From assembly GCA_949316495.1 (NCBI GenBank), contig OX439000.1, forward strand, positions 9,178,501-9,242,500: a stretch of DNA of 64,000 nt, read 5' to 3'. This document shows positions 23,773 to 62,497 of this stretch, in pieces. Origin of the DNA: Amphiduros pacificus. Its lineage: Eukaryota > Annelida > Polychaeta > Phyllodocida > Hesionidae. The notes below the pieces were generated by a model. The model searched no databases and was not told where the DNA came from. It saw only the letters and a program-made list of their open reading frames with translations. Each line of letters starts with the position of its first letter. Position 1 is the first letter of the stretch. The translations under genes were made by a program, and so were the position numbers.

Positions 23773-26700
23773 ATCTTTGATAGACTAAAATTGAGAGACA
23801 TTTGACAAGATATTTGACACAAACAGTAAATATTTATCTTTTCTTTTCTGATTAGATATAAAGTTTATTTCAGAGTTATATCCTACCAAGGTATCTGTAT
23901 TCTTATTGTAAAAATAAAATATATACCTGATTAGGTCGGCTCATGGTTCTCCTGGGGGGGGGGATGATAATAACAATATCATATAGCGCCGTTATCAGAC
24001 CAGGTCTGCTCTTGGCACTGTCTGAAGGTAGTAAATCTGGAAAAGGTGAGTTTTAATAACTGTTCTAAAATTAAGATAATTTAACAATTTCCTTATATAT
24101 TTATGATATTAGCAAGTGGAGACATCCCTGCCCCTAGTCTAGTGATAGGAAAATAATATTATCATTAATCATGTCTTATCTTTGTTTTGACGGAAATTTA
24201 AAGTCATTTTGGGTCCATTTTTTATGTATTATGTTCTGAATTTATTTATATAACATGTGTCTTACATTATCAATTTTAGATTTGAAGCACATTTTAATTC
24301 AATTAATTGTCATTTTTGAAAAGTAAAGCTCAGATTCCATAAATTAAGCTAGCTATAAAAGGTATGTCTAGTAAAATGCCAAACTTTCCAACAGATGGCT
24401 TGATCTATTGTTATGTGTATGTTATAATGTTTTGGATTTTCCGGATTAGCAAGGATTTATGAAAAAGAAAATTGAATGGCAAGCTTTTCTCTTCAATCAA
24501 GAGGCATATTGTTTGCCTCTTGGCAGGTCATGCACGTAGTGCACCAAGGCAAAGTCTTAATCCTTGATTTAGAATTGTATAGAGCATATTGATGCATGAT
24601 GGATATGCTGATCTGTTCCCCATACGACAGGAATCAAACGGTGCTCTGTATAATTGTTATAGAACTAATCGATCGTCTCCTTAACCGTTCACAACACGTT
24701 ATACATTCTAAGCCTTCTGGTCTTTCTCCGCAAAGTTCTCTATTGTATTGTGTTATGTTGTGTTGTGTTGTCGTAGCAGGCACACGCAAAACAATATTTG
24801 TGACCTGATTTAGAGAAAAATCCTAAAATATTTATCCTATTCTATTTATTCTCCCCCAAGTGAATATAAAGTATATTACAATATTTCTAAGCCAAGTTAC
24901 CTAGCAATTCAATACAAGCGAGAAAGGATGAATGAATGATTCTTTCCACTGAGCAATTACACAGGAGTAAGGGTATTGCATGGCATGGAGTAAGGGTATT
25001 GCAGTTCCTGTTAGGGGTATTCTTAATATTTTCTTTGGGCTTATGGGAATAACAAATGATGTGTCAATATTAAAGATGACTTTAAAATGTTCGTAAAACA
25101 GGAAAGAGTGAAACATTTCCTGTTTACTTAATATTCAAATGCATTTTACTATACACTTAACTTATAATTGACCTATTCAATCGAACGGTCGGGAGGCAGC
25201 AATGCAGCTTGGTAAAACAGGAAGTCTACCGAACTGAGCCTGACCCCTGTTCATGACATTTTACCCTGAGGTAATGTGAGGGCATATTATCCTACAGGTG
25301 GCACCACTATAGGACAAGTTCATTGTGGACTGCCTTTTGTTACATATAATATACGTGTAAAACATAACAAGAAATGAATTTAGTTCAGACACATTGACAT
25401 AATAAATTTTACTTAACTATGAACGGTTTTGCACAGATATACTTTGATGTTGAAGATCATTGACAATGTGACGAGAGGAAAATGTTGAAAGGTCTTTAGA
25501 AGATGGTCCTTATGTTAAATATCTACATCAATACATTGGATATTGGATATTGGATATTGGATGACAGTACACATGCTTAGGTTTGTCAAAATGTTTTGCT
25601 AATTTAGAAATTAGTGAATGTCTATACAATAGCCAATACTGAGAGTGGTCATTGGACAGATTGAAAAGAACTGCTACTCTAATGATCTACTTTTAATATC
25701 GACATATACACTAAACGGTTCTTATCGGTACAAGACATTTTTACAGATTAACATACATTGGCCATTTAAAAATATTTTTCAGTTAAAAGAACTACTGCAT
25801 AAAACTCCTTCATAATGTGTAACAAACAAACAAGTCATAGACATATTACATTAAATATCTCTATTTTCAAATAGATGAGTATTGTGCCACTGGCAACCTA
25901 CATATATTGATAAGAATATATATTGTGCTCCCTTGTGCTCCTTTGTTGATCCTAACGAAGACAACGCACAGTCACATATTTACAGGGACATGGGGCTTCA
26001 GCTCATAAGAAAATGTGACAGTCACAGAGAAACTGGCGTTAATAGCCTTGCACGTGATCCAACTGCACCTGCAGCCTACTAAATATGGAATGCAAGTGTT
26101 TTCCGTCAATATCTTTATGACGAAGCACTGCCTTAGAATTAAACTAATTCTTAATTTACAAGAAAGACGTTTATTATTGTTCTAATGATAATGTTATGAA
26201 TATATCAGAAAATACTCAGAATAACAACACCATGAGAAACAAAAATATATGAAGATGGTCAAAAATAGATTTTCTTGAACATTTGTACATGTATACGTGT
26301 TTGTGAATATCAGCCAAATCTGAAATATTTCACTTCCGAGGTGACCGTAACCATGGCAACTGTCGATTCTGTACCCAGAAGCTCTAGTCTCAAAATGACG
26401 CATTTCTCACCTTTATTTTTGGTCACGTTCGACCCACTCTTACAGATGAATTACTTAGTCTCTACAGAGGTATTGCGGCAATTTTGCTTGGCAATTGGTT
26501 CCCCTAGGTCAATTCATTAAAATATGAAAATTCCAGATACATTGCCTGTCACAAGCTAGCGCAGTTACCATGACATTAGGAAATTAATCCCAAGCAATTT
26601 TGTGGCCGGTTTACACCCCCAAACACCCCAAAATCAAAGTAAAGGGCAAGAAACAGAGCAGATGGGTGAGTCCTTCCTCGTATTCAGGTGATGTAGATAT

Positions 26701-27440
26701 CAACCGACTAACCTCGACTATATTAGTCTCTTCTGTGGTTTATCAATGTACACCAGTTTCTCCCTGCTTATACACCTTTCTTTACTAAGGGTGGACAAGT
26801 TTTCTAAATGGACAAATGGACAAGAAAGCCAAGCATTCTGATTGGTTTCATTTTTGTAGATTTCTTCTTCACTTTCGTAGTTTTGGGGTATAATTTTGCA
26901 GGTTTTTCTTTTAAATTACCTGTTGTGTACAAGATTACATAGCAGGAATGCATTTTCCCATTGTTTTATATAAGTTTTTATAAATCCACTTGAACAACTA
27001 TTATTTTTTTTATAAAATACACTTTATATTTAATATTCTTCTTTCTTGTACATTTTTGTTCATTTTAATCCCACCTTTCATAATTTCATTATAATTACTT
27101 CACTTGAGGTGGCTGAGCAGAAATGTGATAATACGTTATATTATGAAAAAAATATAATGTGGTGTCTCTTGTAGCTAAAGACGTCTACCTTGGTCCAGTG
27201 TGTCTTCCCCCTGCAATGGTTTATGGAGGAGATGGGGTGGAAGCCAGGTATTTGTGACATACATTTCGCCACAGTGAAGGCAGGGATGAGCCTCCGACCT
27301 CTCCATTCTCACATGTTTAACTTTGAAAATATATCAAACTATATTAACTTTCTTATTTCATTCAGTACTGATCCACCTCAGTTCTAATTCATTACAATTT
27401 GTGGTGAATCTTTCCGGGGTAATAGACGATCCAGGTTTTT
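23773..27440. other. No gene recognised
   Basis: Apart from the 3' UTR of the receptor at 22756, only short unremarkable frames. A poly-G run at about 23955 and a short GGATATT tandem at about 25535 are minor simple repeats. Confidence 0.5.
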
Positions 27441-28008
27441 GGGGTAGTCCCTGGGGGTAGTCTCTGGGGGTAGTCTCTGGGGGTAGTCTCTGGGGGTAGT
27501 CTCCGGGGGTAGTCTCCGGGGGTAGTCTCCAGGGGTAGTCTCTGGGGGTAGTCTCTGAGGGTAGTCTCTGGGGGTAGTCTCTGGGGGTAGTCTCCGGGGG
27601 TAGTCTCTGGGGGTTGTCTCTGGGGGTAGTCTCCGGGGGTAGTCTCAGGGAGTAGTCTCTGGGGGTAGTCTCTGGGGGTAGTCTCTGGGGGTAGTCTCTG
27701 GGGGCAGTCTCCGGGGGTAGTCTCCGGGGGTAGTCTCTGGGGGTAGTCTCTGGGGGTAGTCTCTGGGGGTAGTCTCTGGGGGTAGTCTCCGGGGGTAGTC
27801 TCTGGGGGTAGTCTCTGGGGGTAGTCTCTGGGGGTAGTCTCTTGGGGTAGTCTCTGGGGGTAGTCTCTTGGGGTAGTCTCCGGGGGTAGTCTCCGGGGGT
27901 AGTCTCCGGGGGTAGTCTCCGGGGGTAGTCTCCGGGGGTAGTCTCTGGGGACAGTCTCTGGGGGTAGTCTCCGGGGGTAGTCTCCGGGGTTGTCTCCGGG
28001 GTTATCTC
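27441..28008. repeat. G-rich 13-bp minisatellite, about 43 copies
   Basis: Unit GGGGGTAGTCTCT/C repeated every 13 bases, with TCTCT and TCTCC variants. The plus strand carries a run of five G every 13 bases over nearly 570 bp, so G-quadruplex formation is plausible. No coding capacity is inferred. Confidence 0.97.
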
Positions 28009-30369
28009 TTTGTTAGAGACGTTACATTGTCAAACCTTTCTGAGATGCGCTGCTCATCTTCTGCTCTATTTGACGTAATAATCAAAGTAATTTATGTTTA
28101 GCTTGAACCAGGTAACTGAATTCAGTGCAGGATGTGTTATGGTATTGTTTTTTCTTTACATGCAAGTGTAATCTGTGTTAATTACCATGTAGAGAGTAGA
28201 AACTATTGCAAACTCTGTGTAATAAAGTTCTAAGACTAAGGAAACCATACTGCTTTCCAGGTATGTATGCGTGTCGTTTCTCAGATACACTTAAATGAAC
28301 TTAAATCTAGAATACTTTTGTTTGTTCTCATAAATATATTTTATAGATGCAAGTAATAGGTCTCCACTTCTATATTGTACAAAAATCAGAAAATACCTAA
28401 CATTAATGAACAAATTATTTTTTAACTATTTTTAAAATGCGCCATATTATGCCTTGTATCTTGGTGCCACACTTCTTACCTTATTGTGCCCTCAGACACG
28501 ACTGCTACTGCAATACAAGCCATTGGCAGTGTGTAGGTTATTTACACTAAAAGAGGGGTAATCTTTAGCATAAATACTAAAGTCCAATTTCATAGTGTTG
28601 TCTTGGAATGTGGGGCGAAGAACTCTTGTGTCTGATTTTTCATTCTTTTTGTCAGGATTCATTAAGAAACAGTGCTGATCTTTGTTACCTTTTGTGCATG
28701 TATTCATAACAAATAATATGCAACTTATGGAAAATATCAAGATTCCACATTGACTTAATGGGGATTATTATTCAAGAATCAAATTGGAAAGGATGAGGGT
28801 ACCTCACATTACTCTTACATGATATGGTGATGGTTATTCATTTACGTCATGAGGATCATTTCTGAAATTCTAACGTGATGACAACTTTTTTCTATATATT
28901 GAAAGTATGTAAACTATGAGTGGGCATTTTGATTTCTAGAGATGCTTAGTATATACTTTGATGTTTTGGGCTCGTTGGGGTAAACATCATTAATATTTAA
29001 AGTGTAAAATAATATTCACTTTTAGAATGACCTAAATTTGTCAATGTGTCCTTAAGCTAATTTGCCAACTAGAAAGAAAAATAGCCTATCAGACTACAAT
29101 ATCACTTTTCCCATGACTAACCCCCCTTTTACGGATTTATAGCCTCCCAATGTGTCCAAAATTCTCACGATATTTATGGCACCAATTCTAGGATATGCCG
29201 TATGCCATCAATATGAGGGGTCATCTTACCAGAGATATTGGTTCTTTAAGCAGCAGTTATTACTGCTAGGGTTTGCAAGATGTGAGTGGCTCTTTCAAGC
29301 ATAGATATGTATGTATTACCCTTATCCCTTGACAATTTTAACTTTGAGTTAACCACATCATTCAATTGTTTTTGGATGTTGTATACTGGGATGCACCACG
29401 TATTATTACTGGCGGGTTACATATGTAACATTGATAAGTATTCTTGGTATTATGTTACGTCACATAACTCAAAATCATGAAATAAGCAATCTCATCTGTC
29501 AAATACATTCTGTTACCTGAATTGGGTCGGATGAGGGTAAAATTAAAAAATATGCCATGGCCACAGTAAGATGTCATGAAATGTACCACTAATTCAGTTG
29601 ATGTTTGCATTCTAGCAATATAGATACTAGTAATTAATGAGCAATCTATGTCACGCGTGAATAATTATTTTCAATAGGTGTTACCCTAACATGTTGAAGT
29701 CATTCTTGAAAAATGTATAAACTGTGCAAAAAGGTTTTCAAATTTTTATATTTTTTTACAACTCTGTTCAGAACAGATTCCTGATGACCTGCCACAAATC
29801 AATAAAATCAGATAAATAGTTTTGTTGTTTCTTTTATTCGTGATGAAAGTAACAGTTTTGATTAATATGTATCAAAGATATCACTGCTTACAACGATCAT
29901 AGAATTTGATATTGAAACATTTTATGACAATATACAAAAAATAATTAGTGATCTTTTCTGCATATATATGAGATATACACCAAACAGAATGCGCACATAA
30001 CTTAATGAGTGGGGCCAGGACTGATAGACAATAAACGAAGGCGTCCAAGAATGATGAACCCAGATATCATTCAGAGGGCCAAAGCATCTGAACTACGTTA
30101 TAATTCGGTCATGCCCTAAGGCCCTCATATGTCCCCCTGGTGTCCAATTATATCTGCTTTCGCTTAGCGAGCTATTCATTAAAGGTCCAGCCACAATTAC
30201 TTGAATTAACCGCTCATACATATCTGTGGAATGAAGAACTGAGATGATATTTGAATCGCATTTGACAATCGCCGAGACTAGATGCCTTAATGAGGCCTGG
30301 ATGCCTTTCCTATTGATTTGTAAAACATTTCTAATTAAGTCTAAATGAAAATAACATCCAATTTTATAA
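28009..30369. other. No gene recognised
   Basis: AT-rich intergenic-type sequence. Short frames only, none with a recognisable domain or supporting splice sites. Confidence 0.5.
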
Positions 30370-30575
30370 GTATAAGTATAAGTTAACTTTTTATCGTCCA
30401 GAATTTGATTTATCACGTGTTTTTAAACTTGTTATCAATCAGAATTTAATTTGCCATGTGTTGTTAAACGTTTTATCAATCAGAATATGATTTGTTATGT
30501 GTTATCAAACTTTTTATCAATCAGAATTTGATTATCATGTTTTTATCCATCAGAAATTTAATTGGCATGTGATTT
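30370..30575. repeat. Diverged tandem repeat of about 45 bp, 4-5 copies
   Basis: The phrase TTTTATCAATCAGAATTTGATT with a following (C)ATGTG recurs four to five times at about 36-50-bp spacing. Copies are clearly diverged, so the array is old. Confidence 0.75.
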
Positions 30576-31329
30576 TAGATTGTCATATTGATTACATTAT
30601 CACATCATATTGTGTTGGATGAGTGAAATGCAATTTGCAGTTCCTCATTTTAATTCATGTTTCAAATTTCAATTTCATGTTGGAATAAATAATTGATAAG
30701 CTGATCAAACTACAATCAATAGTTTTTAAATCAATGAGTTATGTCAACGTTCATCTGATCTGGAGAGAGTTGATAATGGTTATCGGTCCGTGATAAGGTC
30801 TTTCCGGTGCTCTGGTCAATAATATGGAATTATAACTCAGCCATCCAAAGATGTTTCAAATGTAATCAGGAATAACCGTCATTATAGGCTAAATTGGTTC
30901 AAAAGTCACCTGAGTAGTAATAATAGTATATAATGTAGGAAAGGTACGAAGGATAAGATATTGTGGTTATATGATGACAGATTGAAATTAATCGTAGTGT
31001 ATTACTCATGTTAGTCCACATCTTATCTCATGAAGTAATAAGAAACAACATTTATCGTTATTCATTAATGTTTCCTCCATTGTAATGAAAAGGCGAATTG
31101 TTCACAAATTGAAAAATAAAATCAAATATTAAATGTTATCTCAAAAACACAGCTGTCGAAAATATAACGGGATCACTGAAAAACAACAAATATCAAGGGT
31201 TTAATTTATGCAATGAGTCCTTAGATTATGGAATGTTTGCACAACATGGAAGTGCATATTACATCTTTTTTTTACTCTCAGTTGAGATACATTTCGTGTT
31301 TCTATTAATTTAGCTTAGTATTTCCAGGT
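30576..31329 (-). other. 3' flank of the giant receptor gene
   Basis: Lies downstream of the minus-strand stop codon at 31330 and probably holds its 3' UTR. An ATTAAA-type signal on the minus strand occurs near 31200. Nothing else was recognised. Confidence 0.4.
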
Positions 31330-56039
<24,710 letters not shown>

Positions 56040-56058
56040 ATATATATATATATATATG

Positions 56059-57649
56059 ATAAATATATCCAAGAACACGCCTCTATGGACGTTGCCTTTA
56101 CCAATTATGCATCCCACTTTTCATAAATTACAAGACAATCTACTAATATCATGTGGGGTATTAATATGAATATTCAAGAATAGAAATTATGGTTCCATTA
56201 TCTGGCATTATCCCACTGCCTCATCCACCTGTATTTCGTCGCTCCTCCACCTGTATCTCATACTTCATCCACTTGTAAATCAAACCCCTTCCACCTTAAC
56301 TGTCATGCCTCATGTTTTATTGTAACTCATTGTGAGTAGACCTACCTACAATTATTGTAAAACACTTTTGTTTTGCATATGTTTTAATTTTTTGAAAATC
56401 AGTCAATATTGTCATTATTATAAGCGCACTGACAATAATATTGTGAAAAAACAGGCGATTGAGAAGCTATTTTGAAAATATTATTTTGATTTCGTACATC
56501 TTTTCCTGAAGAGTATTAAAGGATTGTCAGTATAAGATTTGGTACATTTTATCTCAAAACGTCATTTTTGAATACTCAGTTGAATCCAAGTTGGTAATAT
56601 GCGGCTTACTCCCATTTTACGCCATATGGCGCAGCGTCACGGCATCCTAAATACCACGTCAGACTTCACGTGCTTTTAAGTGTTAACCTTTACCTGACCC
56701 TGCATTGGCAATTTTGTATTTTATGTCAGTGTTCTGTGTGGTGCCATGGCGCCGAATTCTGTTACACAAAATGGCAATGCAAAAAGTTCACCTGCACTCA
56801 GTTTATAATGAAATATCACTTTACCTACAAGAGGGCCAATATAAACACATTGCAGACTTGAAATTAAACATGCATGCATTGCGATATCTTATGTGAGTCA
56901 ATGGCATCAAAGCGAGTTACAAAGTAAATGAGAGAGAAACCATTATTCATTCAGGGATGGAGGTAAGAAGAAATTGGAAAAAAAAGGTATCGATGATACA
57001 ACTTGGTGTGGAAATGCTATTGAGAATGTCAACCTTGAGGGAATAAATGAGATTCCCATATCCGTAGAGAAAATACATGTTCAGAGAGTTGTATTTTTGG
57101 GAATAAACTTCAACCTTGTAGAAATCAATTTTAGAGGGTGAAAGGCAAACATAAAAAGTTGGCCCTACTTGTCTCTGTATTACCATGTGTATAATGAACC
57201 CAAACCATGTCTGAGGGAGCTAGTTTTGAGGTATCAGGAACAAATACAATACTTTTCCCATGGTCCATACATAAATGTTCTATTTGAAATTACTGTACAT
57301 GTATTCTAAAGGAGTCGCTGTTCAAGAAAGATGTAATCTTCTTACATTAGGTGATATTCTTGATACTGATAGACCATGTGGCAATGGGTGTTGACAAATT
57401 TGGGGTTTTAATGCAAAATTCACCTTTTATGTTTTCATGGAAGATCTCTGATGACGTTGTTGTTAAATTCAATGAGCAAATATCGTATATTCAGTTCATT
57501 ATTTGACAACGTATTTGGCACGTCCAGGAGTGTTAGATAGCAACGGGAGTTGAATTTGTTGGTTTTAATTTAAAATATACAGCATTCTTCAGTGTGAAGT
57601 ACACAACTTTTTTGAGGAAATGTCAAAATTGTGAATTACAGTCTTTCTT
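56059..57649. other. No gene recognised; 5' flank of the receptor
   Basis: Likely includes the receptor's promoter or 5' UTR. Nothing beyond short frames was seen and no promoter element is called. Confidence 0.4.
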
Positions 57650-57925
57650 GGTTGTTACCATCCCCTATGACCCTTTATTCTGCCATGAATTGGATAAAAT
57701 AAAAATAAAATATTTAGAAGACAATCAGTGGAATAATATTATTTTCGAATAAAATATGCATCCATTAACATACCAAAAAGATTACATCCAGATATGTTTT
57801 GATTCGGAAACAAAATTAAGAATGACCTTGCATGGGAAAAAAATATTTTCTTTTTTCTTTGCCTCCATCCATTTTTTTCCCTTCACTGAATAATGGTTTG
57901 TCCCTGCACTTGAGGACGTGTTTGG
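57650..57925 (+). repeat. Interspersed repeat, family R2
   Basis: Begins CTTGGTTGTTACCATCCCC and contains 'tgccatgaattggat', 'accttgcat' and 'aatggtttgtccctgca' phrases, which parallel 38818-39260 in order. A diverged copy. Confidence 0.6.
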
Positions 57926-58075
57926 TGGCTGAGATCAAGGAAATATATCACATTACATGACTGGCAATGTACTGAGATCGCAAGTGACAAGGATTCGATG
58001 TTTTACGTCTTAATGACGTCACATGCACATCGGAGACCACACTCCCATTCAGTATCACCACCATTGATGCTTAAC

Positions 58076-58732
<657 letters not shown>

Positions 58733-58857
58733 TATATATACAGTACCCAATATATATACAGTACCCAATATGTATACAGTACCCAATATGTATACAGTAC
58801 CCAATATGTATACAGTATATATATTTATTCTATGATCACTGTGTATTCTGTGTTGTG

Positions 58858-58925
<68 letters not shown>
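58733..58925. repeat. Short ACAGTACCCAATATRTAT tandem and (TA)n
   Basis: Six copies of a CAGTACCCAATATGTATA-like unit (about 58720-58818). Then come an inverted 26-bp match (58827-58852) to 58664-58689 and a (TA)n tract. It looks like reduplicated ends of the preceding element. Confidence 0.85.
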
Positions 58926-58926
<1 letters not shown>

Positions 58927-61426
58927 TGTCAATACCCATTGATATCATTGATAAGATAAGAATAACAGGGAGGTTTAGATGTTTATGAAATATAAATAAT
59001 GATCTGCACACCTGTTACTGCTAGTTCTATGCAGATAACTATTTGTGGTTCTGCACATCCGCCCCAAAAAACAAAATGAAAGCAGTAAACTGTCCTAAAA
59101 TTATCTTTAAAAATCTGAGAGAAAAGTTCTCGCCATGAGCGCATTGAAATCTGAGTGCTTTGATTTCTTTCAAATAAATACGAATAAGAATGGCTAGCGG
59201 AAGAAGAAAATGATTGGCCGGAAATCACCCTGTAGTATTTATCTCTGAATAAAGGTTAGAATATGACAAAAAACATTTCATAAATCTCTTTGATATTGAA
59301 ATGGAGTCGTGAAATATTGTAGGAGTGCGTGTCTGCAGAATAACTAAAAGCTATATACACTTCCTATTGAAAGGTTTCGACAGAGGTGGGCATTTCTCAT
59401 GATTCATAGCTTCATTTTACAGCCTTATTACCGCCAAAAATGTACGGATTATTGATATGTTTCTGTGCACAAAATTACAATTTTTGAAAAGACAAATGGA
59501 CACATGCGATTAGTCGGCATATCTCATGCATTTATGTCTATCAATATATTTTGTCGTTCAGATGGTGTTTATTATGACAAAAACACGTGGTAATGGGGTT
59601 TATAAATGTCGCTAATCGAGTTTATCATTTTTGTTTGTCCAATCGTTTATGTGGCATATACGTAATAAATATCATGATTAATATCATCAATATCAAAATG
59701 ACAAATACCATCAATATCAAAATGGCACGTGCCAGCAATATCTGAATGACATATTACTGGCTGTACAAACAGAGTTTGTGAAGTTCATTGGCACCAGCCA
59801 GATGCTGCGAAGTACAGTGGGTCATAGCATGCAATATACGAGCTGGACTCAGGTGAGTGGGATTACCTATGGTCGTTTAATCCCATGTCACTGAGCATGA
59901 AAGCTGGGACAACACTGTCTACATGCAACAATAAATATTATACTCAAAGGATGCTATATCGTGATAATAGGCCAAGATGTGTTGCTTCATGTGTTGTACC
60001 TGAAAGCAATGCCTCCTGCTTAATCGCCTGTGTGACTTCGTTACATTACACTGAATTCTGAACTACTGGAGCATGAAAATATTGGTATGTAATTCATGAT
60101 ATAATAAAAAAAACGAATTGTAGTCGATGGGATTAAAAAAACTGTTTGCTGATAGATATAAACCGAGGTTTTTCGATTCTTTTTTCAGTGTAGCTACTTT
60201 TGTCATGAATTATATCAACAAGGAAGTCCATATCATGGTCTTTCTATCGATGCTATCCTCACGTGTTTTCAGCTATTTATCCAAGTGTCACGTGATCTAC
60301 AATGTGCATTTCCTGTGATTTATAAACACAACTACGAAAGCATAATGTTATTACACAGCAGATGTGACAAATAGATTTTAAAACGTCATGCTAATTGCGG
60401 AGTCGTGTGAGGTTGAGACGAGGCCTGAGTTACTTTCCAGCAGCGCAGCGCAGCTTGTGCAACATGCACACACATGATATTTTCACGCAAGCGGCTCGTC
60501 GACTTCAAGCTGTGCGAGATTACGCGAGATCTTGCAGTATCATCACGAATATATCATACACATTATCAATATGGGACCACAAAGTTCTGCAAACAAAAGG
60601 GAGGACCATTAGTCATGTAAGAGGGAGGAGAAAAGTGGTAAGAAGATGAACACTCAATGGGAGAGAAAGTATGAAAGGTTAAGACAAAAAGGAGTTGGAT
60701 AGCTCAAAATCCAGGGGTGATCCAGTCGTCAACATAGGCAATAGTAAGGCTAGTCACTCTATGTAGCATATCGCAGATGGGGATGAGTATTATCCAAATA
60801 CTGCACCTCACAATGAGCATGCGAAGGAGGACCACTCCCACTCACGAGTTTCATCCATGAGTCTAGATAAACCACAATTAAAGCAGTAGAACACTTCTCG
60901 AAGTAAATATTTAGAATACAACTATATGAGGTCCTCAGGAGAGACCTAATGAGTACAGCGTTTCAACACTTATCTCTCAACTCACTCAGCAGGTGGCGTC
61001 CGTTGATACAATGCACTATGTCAATGCCTCAGTTGCATCTATTGTTGCTTTTGATAACACATGATGTAAACCTATTTTGAGGAAAATCATTCTTTAAAAT
61101 CTATATACCTAATGTTAAGGTCATTACATTCATACCACGTTTCAGCTGAATTCATTACTGAAATGTAGTGAGCATTATCCTTAGTAATACCTTGATGAAA
61201 GATGGCTGCAATTAATTCAGATTTGACATTTGGTGTTAAAAACTTATCATAACTGTAGACAGTAGATGGGCCTTTATGTGCTCTACCTGTGCTAAGTTGT
61301 TTAAAGCGATTGATTCTTATGACACAGATATTAGGTTGTTGGCTTATTTTCTTACTAACTTGGTGTTTGGTATTAGTTCTACAGTCACTACATCACTTCT
61401 ATTTCATCCTTCAACAAAGATTTAGA
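58926..61426. other. No gene recognised
   Basis: Short frames only. No domain, RNA gene or array was seen. Confidence 0.45.
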
Positions 61427-61736
61427 GGCCACGGGCCGTGGCGCAGTTGGTAAGAGCGCCAGCTTATTAGCACCAGTTCCTCTGTGGTGATCCAAAGGTC
61501 GTTGATTGAACTCATGATACAATTTCCCACATGAGCTGAGGCCCGTGCCTAAAGGGTTAACCCGTTGTCCTTGTAAATCTGTGACGGGTGGGTTGTCATG
61601 TCAAGGACCTGCGACATGACAATTCAGTGAGGCAGCACTATATCTGTTACATGTAGGTCTCATCACGAAATGACTGAAATAATGTTGAAAGTGATGTAAA
61701 ACCCCAAACAAACAAACAAACAAACAAACAAACAAA
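61427..61736 (+). mobile_element. tRNA-derived SINE, copy 4, with perfect target-site duplication
   Basis: Head GGCCACGGGCCGTGGCGCAG with A box. The B box is deleted (the sequence jumps from AAAGGTCG to TTGATTGAACTC). The body matches copy 1 closely and the tail is an expanded (CAAA)n. It is flanked by an exact 14-bp duplication TCAACAAAGATTTA at 61411-61424 and 61737-61750. With its B box gone, this copy should not be transcribed by RNA polymerase III. Confidence 0.95.
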
Positions 61737-62129
61737 TCAACAAAGATTTAAGTCCACTTTTAACATCTCAACAAACCCTTCTGTAATGTCGGTATCGACT
61801 TTGCATTTACAGCACATAAATGTAATGTAAAAGGGTCTATAGAGGTTTTCTACTACTGATGTAACTAACTGACTATTAGGCTGAGGGAATGAAAATGAAA
61901 GAGATCTCCTATAGGATTATATGAAGTAGACGTATTATAATATTCAATATTTAAGTGGGGCCTCATGTGCATCATGTTGGACTGTGATATTGAAAAGAGT
62001 TTCACAATCATAAAGTATTTTTTTAACAATGAGAATAAATGTGATCAACAAGTGAAGTCAGGTGAAGTAACCAGATCTATGCTAATTGGTGGATTTTGTA
62101 TCAGAATATGACATCAATTATGGCAATTA

Positions 62130-62400
62130 ACAATATTAAAGCATTGGTGAAACCTGGAAAGTTGCAGGCAATTTTACAGTGGTTTGTTGTATCTAAAAAC
62201 AATATATGATCTTAAAATTGACATACATACAGGCTATCTGTCTGAAATCAACAAAATAACATCTGCTCTGAGAATTATGATTTCTTGTGACCACCGGGCA
62301 CTGCCCGTACTAAACCGGAAATGTGTTGTGTGACCTTGACCTTTGAACTGTCAGAGGGCTCCGTAAGTCACGGGAGGTGTTGTTTACCAAGTGTTACAAA
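62130..62400 (-). repeat. Interspersed repeat, family R1, partial copy
   Basis: The reverse complement follows 51790-52035: 'gtgacttacggagccctctgac', the 'aaggtcacacaacaca' phrase, and the AATTATGATATTTTG-like and 'cctgtatgtatgtcaatttt' phrases. It ends at AAAGCATTGGTGAAACCTGG near 62139, which corresponds to one inverted end of the family. Confidence 0.75.
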
Positions 62401-62419
62401 TTATTATAAGAAAATAAAG

Positions 62420-62497
62420 ATGTCAAGACCAGAGTGGGTTAGCTCAAGTAGTGAGTCCAGTGAAGATGAAGGTGGTAGAATTATTAAAAACGGATGA
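62420..62497 (+). other. Short acidic open frame before the 213-bp array
   Basis: ATG at 62420 opens a 25-codon frame, MSRPEWVSSSSESSEDEGG and a few more residues, stopping inside the first repeat unit. The composition looks like the N-terminus of a nuclear protein, perhaps a first exon or a captured gene start. No continuation was found. Confidence 0.3.

Noticed and set aside
27441-28008. CRISPR-like array
   Set aside because: Units are contiguous 13-mers without unique spacers, and the genome is animal; it is a minisatellite.
60395-60649. Basic 84-residue plus-strand frame
   Set aside because: No domain, ordinary length for chance, and no context supporting expression.
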